This document shows, piece after piece, positions 13,731 through 24,651 of a stretch of 64,000 nt of DNA (position 1 is the first letter of the stretch; each line of letters begins with the position of its first letter). A program made the translations under genes and the position numbers. The DNA comes from Sthenelais limicola (Eukaryota; Annelida; Polychaeta; Phyllodocida; Sigalionidae), in the NCBI GenBank assembly GCA_942159475.1, contig OW804096.1:87833784-87897783 (forward strand). Direction: 5' to 3'. The notes under the pieces were generated by a model that searched no databases, was not told the origin of the DNA, and saw only the letters and a list, made by a program, of their open reading frames with translations.

Positions 13731-14630
13731 ATGTTGAGGCCCTGTGATTGCCTCCAGTATAATGTTAATTCCCTCCCTAACCCTATACCCTACCAGCGGT
13801 TACCTCTGGGTTTCTTATTATTAGTGCCTGGTGCACCACAACCAGTGTAGACACTCATTTGGATCATGACCTAAGATGATACCTTCCCACTTGTAAGTAG
13901 TTATGTACCATTATCCTGAGAGATCCTTGTCTTTTAGAGTCCTCATATATTATTATATCGTTATCGTAATTGATAATAAGAAGCCCATTTTCATTTGTTA
14001 TCCTGGTATACATTAATACAAGGCTGTGATGAACTAAACGTAGACATATCACACACAAATTATTGAATGTCGAAATAAGTACATGCTTTATTTTTTGCTT
14101 ACTGAAAGTACTTGACACAACGGTTGATCTTATCTGCATGTTATGTGGGAAAACAGCTGCATGTTGGTATATTTGGCTTGGCCTTACTACGCCAATAGCA
14201 ACTCCCATTCGCGTAAAAACCCTTCTTGAAACAAGCTCCTTCAGAGTGGGTGGAAAGATGCTGGTGGTAGTTACCTGTGCGAGTTGTCCATTTTTCATAG
14301 AAGCACAGACAAGACCTTGTTCAGTGTAGAGGGAATCTCATGTGAAATCTGGACTCCATATCACTGCAACCTATTCCCGTTGAATTATTGCTTAAATGTG
14401 GTTAATGCATAGATGCTCGGACAAAAAGGCTAAGCATATAGATTTACTAATAAAACACATGTATTTAGAGAAAGACAAGGTCAAAACATGTTAGCATGGT
14501 CACAAATAAAATGTTTATGAGACTGAAAATGATTAAAACCTCATGTCACCAGGTAATAAATAGAAATTGATCAGGACAGCGTTATACGTAAACTGTTAAT
14601 GGAATTTAATATAGAATCTAAGGTCCCCCT

Positions 14631-14635
14631 CCTAA
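14631..14635 (+). repeat. Left target-site duplication CCTAA
   Basis: Identical to 15909-15913 on the other side of the hAT relic. A 5-bp match alone could occur by chance, but it lies exactly at both predicted ends. Confidence 0.55.
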
Positions 14636-14671
14636 CAGGGGCGTAGGAGCCAGGGGGCAGAGGGGGCAGCA

Positions 14672-14722
14672 GCCCCCCCAATATAAATGTTGGGGGGGCA
14701 GAAGTATGTCTCTGCCCCCCCC
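14672..14722. repeat. Nested G/C-run hairpins in the hAT left subterminal region
   Basis: Three alternating runs can pair in two exclusive ways. GCCCCCCCAA (14672-14681) pairs perfectly with TTGGGGGGGC (14690-14699) across an 8-base loop. Alternatively, GGGGGGGCAGA (14692-14702) pairs with TCTGCCCCCCC (14711-14721), also across an 8-base loop. Repeated subterminal motifs of this kind are typical of transposase-binding regions in hAT elements. Confidence 0.6.
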
Positions 14723-14966
14723 AAAAAAAATTCTGCCCTCCAAAACATTCTTAGTCTGTGTATTTCAAACATGACAGACGTCCAGCGACATCACAGACTC
14801 AGAGTGATCTGAAAACTTTGTACCATGTTTATGCTATAATAAGAGGTCTGCATAGACAATTACAAAGGGGCTCGTTGGTCATTTGTTTTGTTAGGACTCA
14901 TGAAATGGTATCAAGTTATGTCTGCCGGACTGGCATTACCATCTCTTAAACTGACACAGTTAAATC

Positions 14967-15227
14967 ATGTTCATATTGGTATTGTGTCCAATAAGTGTAT
15001 TGCTTTATTTAACATTGCCTGTTACCTCTGCAACTGCAGAACGCACATTTTCTACACTGAGGCACATCAAAACATACCTTAGAGCCACCATGTTTCAGCA
15101 AAGATTGAATAATTGTGTCATACTCCATGGACACCAGAGGGAATATGATAATCTGGATATGGTTGAAATTGCTAAAGAGTTTATAAAGTGCAACACAACA
15201 AGAGAGGCTTATTTTGGGAATTACTAA
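14967..15227 (+). pseudogene. hAT transposase C-terminal fragment (dimerisation domain)
   Basis: The 86-codon open frame carries TLPVTSATAERTFSTLRHIK at about residues 16-35, followed by TYLRATM. This is the signature of the hAT transposase C-terminal dimerisation domain, as in ZMYM1/DUF4371-related elements. After the motif come a plausible RLNN...ILHGH helix region and a natural-looking C-terminus ending at a TAA stop. The catalytic RNase H-like core and the N-terminal zinc finger are absent. The first residues (MFILVLC) are probably not a true start; the frame is simply what remains after internal deletion. The upstream short frames at 14758-15082 do not extend it convincingly. In the intact family the protein cuts and rejoins DNA at element ends; this fragment could not catalyse that. 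Confidence 0.8.
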
Positions 15228-15469
15228 AACTGTTGTATTGTGAGACTTTTTTTACACAGGTTATATTCACATTATGCAATAAGTAAATTATTCTCAATGT
15301 AAGCTGTATTCATATTCCACCCACAGTGAATCTAATTCTGAAGTGCAACAGTATAAGAATAATGTTTTTATACACAAGAAAAATCCAAAAATATGGTTAT
15401 TCTAGTCTGAAGCCTTGGTGAATACATTGTATCTACATATATACACACCCTACATCTAGTGTTTTACCC

Positions 15470-15586
15470 ATCTTATATATTGTCATTATTTTGATATCAA
15501 TGAAACGGTGCTTGTACTATAGTATCAAAAATCTTATATACTGTCATTATTTGTATATCAACGAAATGGTGCTGCTGGTATCAAAA
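15470..15586 (+). repeat. Tandem duplication of about 60 bp inside the hAT relic
   Basis: Copy 1 (15470-15530) and copy 2 (15531-15586) both start ATCTTATATA and continue TGTCATTATTT, TATCAA, GAAA, GGTGCT and end GTATCAAAA. Copy 2 has a short deletion. The repeat lies between the transposase stop and the right end of the element. Confidence 0.75.
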
Positions 15587-15789
15587 ATGATAGAATAAAA
15601 TATGCTGCATATAGTTTTCGATGTTTTTTCACTTTTCCTGACAGAGCCTAGTTATTAACTAATGAGGTTTTAGGAATAAACAAAATGATCTTCACCCAAT
15701 TTCCCTGTGAGAGTGCTTTCAGATTTCTAGAAAATGATATTGAAATGTCACCAGAAGGCACCATTTCATGGCTCGTTTTTAAAAAAAAT

Positions 15790-15810
15790 CCCGGGGGGGC
15801 ATGCCCCCGG
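15790..15810. repeat. GC palindrome near the hAT right end
   Basis: A run of G, the self-complementary core GCATGC, then a run of C, flanked by CCGG on both sides, form a near-perfect palindrome. It belongs to the subterminal structure of the hAT relic. Confidence 0.55.
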
Positions 15811-15908
15811 ACCCCCCTAGTGTTTATTACTTGCGCCTACGGCGCTCGCTTGACACTCAACACAATATTCTCTGCCCCCCCAATATTTTTTTCCTTCCTA
15901 CACCCCTG

Positions 15909-15913
15909 CCTAA
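15909..15913 (+). repeat. Right target-site duplication CCTAA
   Basis: Directly abuts the right inverted terminus CCCCTG and matches 14631-14635. Confidence 0.55.
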
Positions 15914-16093
15914 ATGTTGTTTACAAAGTCAATCATCTTGGTGACTTGAATTGGTATTTTGATATGATGACAGACTTGTTGTAACATTAAATTACGTTAA
16001 GTTCTTACAACAAGTGATATGCATAGTCATTGATATTATGATATTCCATGAAGTTCCTGCATTTGATCGCTCTCTTTCGCTCACTTCTAAAGG

Positions 16094-16166
16094 CCCCCCT
16101 CCTTACCTCCCTGCCTGCCTCCCTTCACCCTCTCTGCCTCTCTTCCCTTTCGTCCCTTCTCTCAAG
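16094..16166. repeat. Pyrimidine-rich (CT) tract
   Basis: About 70 bases almost entirely C and T on the + strand with short CCTCCCTGCC-like repeats. It lies 1.4 kb before the coding exon, too far to serve as its splice-acceptor tract. Confidence 0.6.
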
Positions 16167-16317
16167 TCTATAACCAAGGCTCGACCGCCATGACGGCCCG
16201 CCGAGAAGTCCCTTGAAGTGCCAGGATGCGGGCGCGGTGTGCGGTGTCTGCGGCCACGTGCCAGGAATTCCTCGCGGCTTCTAGGCTTGTCCTACCTCGA
16301 GATTGTTGATGGAGGGG

Positions 16318-16382
16318 GCCGAGAGACTGAGGTCACACACACTCACATACCCTCACAGAAGAATTACACACACTCACACACC
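16318..16382. repeat. Degenerate CA-rich repeat
   Basis: Interrupted ACACACTCACA units occur twice around a short non-repeat spacer. The open frames here are products of the repeat composition. Confidence 0.55.
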
Positions 16383-17598
16383 AAGTCTCGAGCGCGCTCC
16401 ATCCGACGTGTGCCCGTCTTTGCACGCATCGTGTGTATTATGTGTGCATACATGTGCGTCACTACTCAGTGAGGAGGGTTACTCTAGTCACAGGTCTTGA
16501 GAGATGGTGGCGTGGGTGAAGTTACTATGTACGTCTACTACGTAGTAAAGATAAAATACCCATCTTATTTCTTTCTCCACCGAGAAAGGCAATCATGTAA
16601 CACATGCCAACCGAGTGGGGAAGGAATAAAAGATCCTATTAGATCGCACTATCTTAGGTGAGATGTTTGGAAATGGATTGGTATGAGACTCATTTTGTCG
16701 AAAAGTTCGAATCTCAAATGTGACCCATACGTTTTGGTACTTGTTTAAAACCAATTAACAATTTCCAGATTTATTTAATCAAAATAAACTCATCATAAAT
16801 GTCAAAAAATTTAGCAAATACCAGAAGCCCCATCTCATTTAAATGAACAGTGGGCGCACACTAGTTCTAGAAATGTAATTCGATAGTAGCTGCATACCCT
16901 CAGTGACAAATGCAATGGATGTGTGTTTAGCTGAATGATGTAGCAACACAATACATCAGCCTCTCAGGGTAGTTTTTGTAATATACCTGTCCTGATAAAA
17001 GTTGGGTGAATATGCAGAACCTGGAATGGTTTATAGCTAGGCCACTGAAGGGCACCCGCAGTATGGTGCTGGCGTCAAAAGTCGTTCCCCGAGCGAAACG
17101 GTGCGACGATACATGCTGAATTTCCAGTTTTCACCGTAGGAGGACGCTTGGGTCACACAGGAAAGTACCTGAAATATCAAGCATACACAGACGGGGTATC
17201 AACACAACACTATATTACGAGACCATTGTAGGTTTTTGTTGAAAGATAGTTAATGTTTTTTTTCCCTGCTTATAGTGTAGGTCAAATGGAAATGTATATA
17301 TGAGAAAGTGCGCGTTGTTTTGTTGACCGGGAACCATTCAAAATCACGGCAGTGGTTAGAGATTCTTTTAAAAAGGATTTGCAGTTTGCAGTCAGGCGAA
17401 GTTTAGTTGATATTGTGTAACTTTCCATGTACTCGCTAGCTAAAGTAAGGCTGAGTATTGGTGGGGACAATTCGCTGAATATGAAGACCCAGTTTTGTGC
17501 AGTTGATCAATTATTGTTACGCTTTGTCTCTTTATCTCAGTTTAACCATGCCTTTTTTCTCAGTAAATTGACCCCAGTCATGTTTTGTATATTTTCAG

Positions 17599-17837
17599 CT
17601 TTAGACAAACTCGGTTACCGGTCTATGTACCAGTTGGGTATGAATGTTGAGGTGGTCCAGGCCAACATAGTGTTTGACATTGCCTCCCTGATGCTCTATG
17701 GAGCACAGGCGACGCCCATTCGACTCAAGATTCTCCTTGACCGACTGTTCTCCGTGCTCCAGCACGATGAAGTCCTCCAGGTCCTCCATGGTTTTGGCTG
17801 GACCTATGAGGACTACGCCAGGGGATACATTCTCCAG
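17599..17837 (+). CDS. BNC2: Basonuclin-like protein, internal exon coding the conserved N-terminal domain
   Basis: This 239-bp exon encodes the end of a split alanine codon plus 79 residues, starting LDKLGY and ending ARGYILQ. The core, including [17 protein letters not shown] and [13 protein letters not shown], is the strongly conserved N-terminal domain of vertebrate basonuclins BNC1 and BNC2. The acceptor is a pyrimidine-rich TTTTGTATATTTTCAG at 17598. The donor at 17838 is CTCCAG followed by GTGAGT, a strong match. Entry is phase 1 and exit is phase 0, which fits the next exon at 48859 exactly. An in-frame ATG at 17427 would allow a longer exon, but the sequence before 17599 shows no family similarity and I read it as intron. 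The domain's molecular role is poorly defined; the family acts in the nucleus. Earlier exons are outside the window. The BNC2 symbol denotes a likely co-ortholog of BNC1 and BNC2. Confidence 0.95.
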
Positions 17838-18976
17838 GTGAGTCTTGTTTTTAAATATATTCGTTTTTAAGTATATTTTATTTGTAGTGATTAACATGAA
17901 TTAAGATTTTTGTTATTTCAATCTTGACTATAGAAAAGGTGCACCATGGGGGTTGGCGTCCCAGTAACACAAATCTGGTTGAATAAGTAAACTATATAGC
18001 GGCTGATGCATGTATGCTATAGAATATGCTTTTGTTTGTAGTCATACAACCTAGTCAAATTTATTTTTTAAATGCTTGATAGACCGAATACGGTACATAG
18101 CGTTCCAACATTCAATGATAAAATGTCTGAAATTTACCACTGCTGTGATTTGAAAAAACCTTAACCGAGAAGAAAGGCTAAACGACATACATTAGTGACT
18201 GAGCCTCAAGATAGAAGGTTGCTTATTGATACTGGTGTCAAACAACGTGGGCTAAGAGGCAGATAATCCCCATAAGAGTGAAACAATAAAGGTGATGAAT
18301 AGAGATCGATTGCGTCGTCAAAGTTTAGAACAACATATGCATCTTTCTTTCCATCAGCGTGACTCACTACCACGTATCGTGATGTATAATGACAACTGGT
18401 CTCTTTCTTCAGCACCCAGTGACATTTTCCCATCTCTATTGTGAGCCATCTCTTCTCCCTTTCCACACAGTTTTTCATGCTTCCACATTGGTGTACCTTG
18501 GGTTTAGTACACTGTGAATATAGTCTCCTTCGATCCCTCCATTTGAGATGGTGAATGTCAGGGCAAGGTTAAATGATCTACCTGTGGTCTTATCTTTGTT
18601 GACATAGCGTGAGTTTCTTTGGAATAAAAATCTCGGTGTGCACTCTGAATATACCGTGACCAGCCAGTCGCCTCAACTTCCACTGCAATGAATTTATTCT
18701 TTGGTGAATGGCAAGTGAAAAATGTTGGCAAAGACGTATTTATCGCAAGAAAATTGCTGGCATCCATGGATGTGTATATCACGAATTTGAAAAATATATT
18801 CTGCCTTTTGAAAATCCCATATTTGCATTATCGATTCATTATTATGATTTGAAATTTTCCTTTGAAAGCTGTGGGAACGAGTAATTATAGCTGATAGAGA
18901 ATATCGCTTTGCAGGGGGATATAATTGAGAAGAGTTGAGAGAGTCCCTTCAAATGAAGGGATAGCCTCTCGCCCCA

Positions 18977-19036
18977 AACCGCAAAGAGTCATTATAATTC
19001 CATTAAGACCACAAAATGTCATTACATTCCCATTAA
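18977..19036. promoter_or_regulatory. Paired RUNX-type sites in a 30-bp tandem repeat
   Basis: AACCGCA at 18977-18983 and GACCACA at 19007-19013 both match the RUNX core RACCRCA and lie exactly 30 bases apart. Each starts a 29-base unit (18978-19006 and 19008-19036); the units agree at 23 of 29 positions and both contain GTCATTA and CCATTAA homeodomain-like words. The pair lies about 1.1 kb inside the intron after the N-terminal-domain exon. Enhancer function is inferred. Confidence 0.35.
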
Positions 19037-19567
19037 AACGCCGAGTTCTAGGACAAGAAACCGATTAGCGAGGTAGGCTGACATACCATTCTTATCTGTT
19101 CTGAGGGTTTGGACCTAGAGTGGATAACGATTACTCTCCTTTGTCATTGACATTAAATGATCAGAAACTAAAGTTTTGAAAGTGGACCATTTTTCCCTAT
19201 TAAATATGTTCAATGTCAGTTGCGCAGTTTTTAAGGGCAAGTGACTTCACCGACCAAGTGACGAATGGAGATTTACGTCACGCCCACCCCCACCCACATC
19301 GTTTTATCTATACTTATTAATCAGATGATGTACTGAGAGAAAAAACGAGACCACAAAACATTATTTCAAATGAAATAAATATAGGATAAAAATGATAAAT
19401 CGACGAAATTCTCTGTAGTGGTGAGGTTTGATGTGCTGTCACTCCAAATCAGTTAAACGACTTGCCGTACCAGCGCGAGCGAAGCAGTCGACCCGTGTTT
19501 TGCCATTTCTCAGAAGACTTTTTTCCCACATGAAGCCTTTGCTTCGGTATAAGATCTGGAGAGCCAT

Positions 19568-19612
19568 GGGGTGTGGGGAGGGGGTGGATGTGTGTGTAGA
19601 GGGGGAGGGGGG
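19568..19612 (+). repeat. G-rich tract with G-quadruplex potential
   Basis: Runs of 4, 4, 5, 5 and 6 G are separated by short loops, except for one 16-base GT-rich loop. The long loop makes quadruplex formation possible but not strong. Confidence 0.45.
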
Positions 19613-22600
19613 AGATGGATAGGTTCTGTATTGGATTATCCTCAATCTTTCTACCTTTCTCCACCTGGCCAGTTGTGTCAACGCTTGATTTAGATGATGG
19701 CATCCGGCGTCATCTGTTTAAAGTTTCTTGACTTCGCACTCATTGTCCTATACAGTTTTTCAGAAAGTGAATTATGGAAAACAAGTAACTACCCATCACA
19801 ATCTAGCGCGAGAAAAACATCGATCTAATTTTTGCTCGTGGCGATGGCCCAATTTAATCAGGTTTCTTAGTGGCAAATGTCCCAGGCTAAAAGGACCGAA
19901 TACTGAAGGTTTTCTTTTTAAATATTTGCCGTATTGACTAAAGTATATAACCTGATTTCCTTATTCCTACACCTCAGTTATGTTTTGATGAATCTTGGAT
20001 GCAGGAAGTCTTGCTTCACTGTACTGAGTAATATTGCGGAACTCTTATGCATCACATTGGGACAGAACACATATTTATAGATAAGGTGGACAGATGATTG
20101 ACAGATAGAATATGAAAATGTGGATATGTTTGTGCTACGAGCAGACTGTAAGCTCATTTACCATTGGTGAACATAGGTGAGTGCTTGCAGGTGTCACAAA
20201 GTAGCAGTGATCCGCCCATCATCAAATTCAAGATAGACATTTCCATTTACCGGCTTCTGCGCATGCCTCCCTGGGTATTTTATCCTTCCTTTTGTCCCAT
20301 GAAATAAGATCAGTGCATCTTGTACAGAGAAAATATTATTCAAATTTAAAGTATCTTCAATAGGAGGGCCTCTCACATAAAATACCAGACTTGATTGGAC
20401 ATCTTATGATGCTTACCATCGGTATGTCTTAGTCAGGGCACATTAATAAGACATTTCAAAAACAAGGGAATGTTCATATGAGTAGCTCCGGGATGGGAAC
20501 TGGATGGTATGAGCTACCCCAGGCAGGTGCATAATGACTAAACAGCCAAACAACCAACTCAGAAAGCCCAATGGGTCACAGTAGCAACACTATACAGTCA
20601 TTAGTGCAAATATATACTGGGACCACTCCCGTAACATGTCAGAAGGTATAAGGGTTACACTACTTCGATTTCACCCATAAGTTTCACCAGGCTGAGTATT
20701 GTCTTTCGTAGTCTTACCTCTGGGTGATTTAGGAGGTATATATAAACTACCGGAAGTTGTCTGTGACGTAGTCGGACACCAGTGCCCAGGTGAGCGTAAT
20801 CACCGATAGATGGCATGAGGTTGGTGTCCCAAATATCTACTACCCAAATGATTTTCTCACCTGTGCGACCTCACGCCTGCATAAACCTGGCGTACATTAT
20901 CATGTTTTCATGGTGCAGACAGCAGCACCATCAGTTCTATACACATAATCGTAATCATCCTTTCGAGTCTGGCATTTCAAACGTTTGACATGGAGCACGA
21001 CCATTCCAGGATATTGAGTAACCATCTTCAGACACTTTTAGTCACCGTTGTACATTGAAAGGTTTTGACCTCTCAGTAGATCATTGGGTTTCGGTAAATA
21101 GATTGGAATTCGGATGTTTGGAGGATGTTCGGCCAGTGTCCTCCATTTGAACTGGCCCCAGTCGTAACCAGCACGGCCAAATTGTGACCCTAGTGAAATT
21201 TCCTCCATGGCTTCTTGCCAGCGATTGAGCAAACCATCCCATATAGCTTTGAACAATACAGGATGAAAAAGCATGCGCATAGTGTTTTATTTTATTTTCA
21301 ACTGCGAGAGTTGAGAATTGGGGCCTACGTAACTTTGTTTTCACCAAGTAATATTACTCCTATAAATAAAATTAATGCCCTTAGTAATTGTAATGATACG
21401 GATACCATTTGTGTATGGTCTCTTCTTTCTGACTACTGAAGCTTGAGTTCGATATTAATACTTACTATATGCTATTTATTTACCTCTCGCTACATGGGGA
21501 TCATGTGGACAGAAGGGTTAAACTATGTGTGTTGGATGAAGATAATCCAGAGCAGCCGCGAGGAATGCCTCTTTTCACAAACGATGAGTGGCGAAGTGAT
21601 GTCAACTGGAGAATGAAAATATCAGATCTCCAAAGTCTGGGGTGGAGGAGGCAGTAATTCGTAAGCTAGTTCAAGAGATAAGTGAACGCGCTCGGAGTAC
21701 ATAAGATGAGCCCTGGTAATACACTACGCTGAATGCAAGTGACTCATTCATGTTTATTATGGATTCGTAGAGAAGTCTCTTGTGACATGGGTAGAGCAGG
21801 CCTGTGACTTACATAGCTGTGTTTTCACCAGGGAAAACATGTCTTAATTGTAACAAAGACTCGTGCTCTTGGGTCGAATGTAGCTCGTAGCTGGGCCGTA
21901 CGGGGGTAGACGTCATCCCTGGAAAATAAAGATGTCAATATGGCGTCTTAAACTCCACAGTAACTCCGACGTTTCGTAAAGGAGGAGTGTGCGTGCTCAA
22001 ACCGGAAACAGATGTCATAGCTTAAGATCACAGATTTATAGAAAGTCCTCGCGTTGAGATGCTCTTTGTACTTTGTATACCTGCGTTTCGAATGCCATAA
22101 CACTAATAAATTCAATCATGGCAGTTCTGTAGGTGAGAGACTTTGTGCTGATTACATTATGCTAATTTTAAACACGACTGCTTGGAGTAGTTTTACTCGC
22201 GGTACACACATTGATTGCATACTAAGGATACCTGTTAACCATGTTAATTAAGGAATGAAAGAGTGGATTGAAAAAGACTCCTGTTGGAGAGGGTCTTCTA
22301 GCAAAAGGTATACTCTCTTTCTCAGGAGACCGAGGTCTGTGTACATGGACATCATTGCATGGGGGTGAAGGTGTTTCATTAAAGGTTGGAAGCACGTGTG
22401 TCTGATCATAAAGTTGGGACCAATCCCGGAGCTTATGGTCACTTGGCCATTGCTGACCCTGGGGAACAGTGTTGAATGTCCACCTGTGATGCCCATGCAT
22501 CAGGATTAGTACTGACCAAAGGTGGACAGCGCGAGGGTGTGTGTGTGTTGGGGGGATTGACATGCTGCTCGCTGGTCAATGGCGTGGTCCAGCCATTTCC

Positions 22601-23657
22601 CTGCCCTGAATCATCTATATATGGATTAGTACGATGAAAAAGTCCTCATGCCAAAATACCTTGGACATGTTTCCAAATTACGGGTTATAAAACTCGGAGC
22701 ACCATCAAAATATACCCAATAACCATTAATGCATGCTTTATATTATTCTAAATGCCAGCTTCTCGTGGCTCATGCTTGAGGTATAATAGAGCTATATGGC
22801 GTAGTCATACTGCTTTCCCGGCATCTGATATCCTAAGATAAATGCGGCTGATCATTTAATCCTCAGCCTCAGGCCAATCTAATAAAATGCTATTGATCCT
22901 AGAAAGCATCAAGGCGAACTACAAAGGAATGAATCCACTCCCCTCACTCACCCACACTCCCTTGTTGGGAAGTGAGTGCTATGGTACACATAGAGGCAAC
23001 AAGGGTAGATAGTTATTTAAAATTACTGTCAGGTGTTCCTCATGCATCTTGTGTAGGCAATCTGCACAGGTCACGACCGGCCAGGCCACATCTTATGTCA
23101 ACTGCTTTGAGTCCGAGGGAGATCTCGATTAGCACGCATTGAGCATGACAATTCACGCGGATCGAGTGCCACACAGTGATCGGCAGACGACATTTGTCTT
23201 TGAATAGTTCAACCTCTGTTGACAGCGAGGAAATATCGTTTGTATTGATTGCCGACCAGAGCCACACCAGGGCCTCCATGTTCCCATGTATGCCCATGTG
23301 TATGCTTTGAAGGGAGTAATCAATGCTTATTTGGTTGGGTCCCAACCGACATATATAGGAAGGCAGTTCAATCTGTAGTCGGTGTCATCACTGGTGGCTG
23401 GACACTGATCAGGGCAACCTAGCAGGAGTCAGCAGCCTGAGAGGCGATGAAGGTGACCCATAGCGTGTCCACAACTGCCCCATATATCACCTTCCCCAAG
23501 CAAAGGATGGCCACTCGCTGCCAAAGGGGTCTGCCCTTCTTGGGGCATTGTCTCCAAGGACTGGCGGAACTTCACCCGAGTCCAATTGACCTGGGCATGC
23601 GTACAGAGGACGCTGGAGTAATGACACACAGACACAGAGGCCTGAGGTCGACTGGTG

Positions 23658-23685
23658 AGGTCAGGGCCCTGACCTTGGTTGACCT
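23658..23685. promoter_or_regulatory. 18-bp palindrome and DR4-type nuclear-receptor half-sites
   Basis: Bases 23658-23675 form a perfect 18-bp palindrome that opens with AGGTCA and closes with TGACCT. A second TGACCT at 23680-23685 follows with a four-base gap, giving a DR4 arrangement as used by thyroid-hormone and LXR-type receptors. Three half-sites in 28 bases is suggestive. Binding is not shown by sequence alone. Confidence 0.3.
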
Positions 23686-24607
23686 TGGGGGCAAGCCTGA
23701 TGCTGAGGAGAAGATTGTCGTGGACGCCACTGCTGCTTGATGATGCTGCCCACTTCACCCTCACATATGTCATCCATGCTCCCTCGGCGACCACGATTTA
23801 CAGAAGATTTAAACAACTTGCCTCGGCAACAATAAAGGCGCACAAGAGCAACTTGTTTGGATATAAATATGCACGCTCGGGAGATCAGGGGAGATCCAAG
23901 CGTGGACATTCTTGTAAGGGCTGAGTGACACATGGCCCCTGTCCATGTTGAGCTGAGATTTATTAAAGGTCTCCCGAAAACAGTGTTCATCTCTTTATCA
24001 GAAATAGCCACATCTCTTCGGAATGAAGGTCAAGACTGTGTAGTCTCTGATAGTTGTAGGATATTGCTGCGTCCAGGCTGGGATAGCTTTTTTCCCTTTA
24101 CTTTGCTGGCCATGAACATATTTAAGAGGTATTTCAAAGGCCTTCACTCCAAGAGCTCAGAATATGAATGAATGAATATGGTGAATGGATGAAAACTCCG
24201 AGATTTGATCAATGACGATTAGATTTCTGGGTTAGCGATTATAGCTGAATGTTATTTCACACGAAGTGCAAATGGGTAGATTCCGTGTGATCACCCAGTC
24301 TTTATCACTGATGCACCATTGGTGTGTGCAAGACAGGCGAGGATTATAAAAACAATACACGATAACCAGATTACAACGTTTGCTAACCTGTTACTATACC
24401 GCGTCAGTTTGAAAAATAATTCGCAGAGATGACATCTTGAGAGATGAATAGGATGTCCGTTTAGAGTTGCGAGCATGTTTAATTTTGGTGAATCGCAAGA
24501 TAGGAACTTGCATTCAAAATTAAGACTTGTTAGTAAATAGGACTTCTAGCCTAGAAAAGAGACAGGGACTTACATATCCAGAAACGCCACTCAAAATGCC
24601 TGATTGC

Positions 24608-24651
24608 GAGAGAGAGAGAGAGAGAGATGGGTAGATAGAGAGAGAGAGAGA
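24608..24651. repeat. (GA)n microsatellite, interrupted
   Basis: Two GA blocks are separated by a TGGGTAGATA-type interruption. Confidence 0.85.

Larger units (their letters stand above)
14636..15908 (+). mobile_element. Internally deleted hAT-family DNA transposon
   Basis: The left end reads CAGGGGCGTAGGA and the right end, reversed, reads CAGGGGTGTAGGA, giving 12 of 13 matching terminal bases. Both ends are flanked directly by CCTAA (14631-14635 and 15909-15913), a probable 5-bp target-site duplication. hAT elements commonly make 8-bp duplications, but 5-bp hAT subgroups are known. Subterminal TTGGGGGGGCAGA occurs at 14690-14702 and inverted at 15871-15883. Inside is the C-terminal dimerisation part of a hAT transposase in the + direction. 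At 1273 bp the element is far shorter than an autonomous copy, so most of the transposase gene is missing. It probably cannot move by itself. Confidence 0.8.
1..17598 (+). other. Upstream intron of the basonuclin gene (5' end outside window)
   Basis: No convincing protein-coding exon is seen here. The exon at 17599 begins with two bases of a split codon, so a phase-1 donor must lie upstream. I looked for the cysteine-rich segment that precedes this domain in vertebrate basonuclins and did not find it, so earlier exons probably lie before base 1. The short open frames on both strands match no family I recognise and lack codon-like composition. The stretch contains a CpG-dense patch near 5.5 kb, a tandem duplication near 6.4 kb, a MITE-like element at 7.6-7.9 kb, C, GT/G and CT tracts, and a hAT relic at 14.6-15.9 kb. 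The ends of the intron before 3' of 17598 are inferred; part of this region could be intergenic if an unrecognised first exon lies inside it. Confidence 0.6.

Noticed and set aside
13864..14298. 144-codon open frame on the minus strand
   Set aside because: No family motif and a competing open frame on the other strand. Treated as chance.
16700..16720. GTTCGAATC word resembling a tRNA B box
   Set aside because: No A box or cloverleaf can be drawn around it.
17427..17598. In-frame upstream ATG that would extend the N-terminal-domain exon by 57 residues
   Set aside because: The sequence shows no family similarity and ends in a good polypyrimidine-AG acceptor exactly where similarity begins. 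It is best read as intron.
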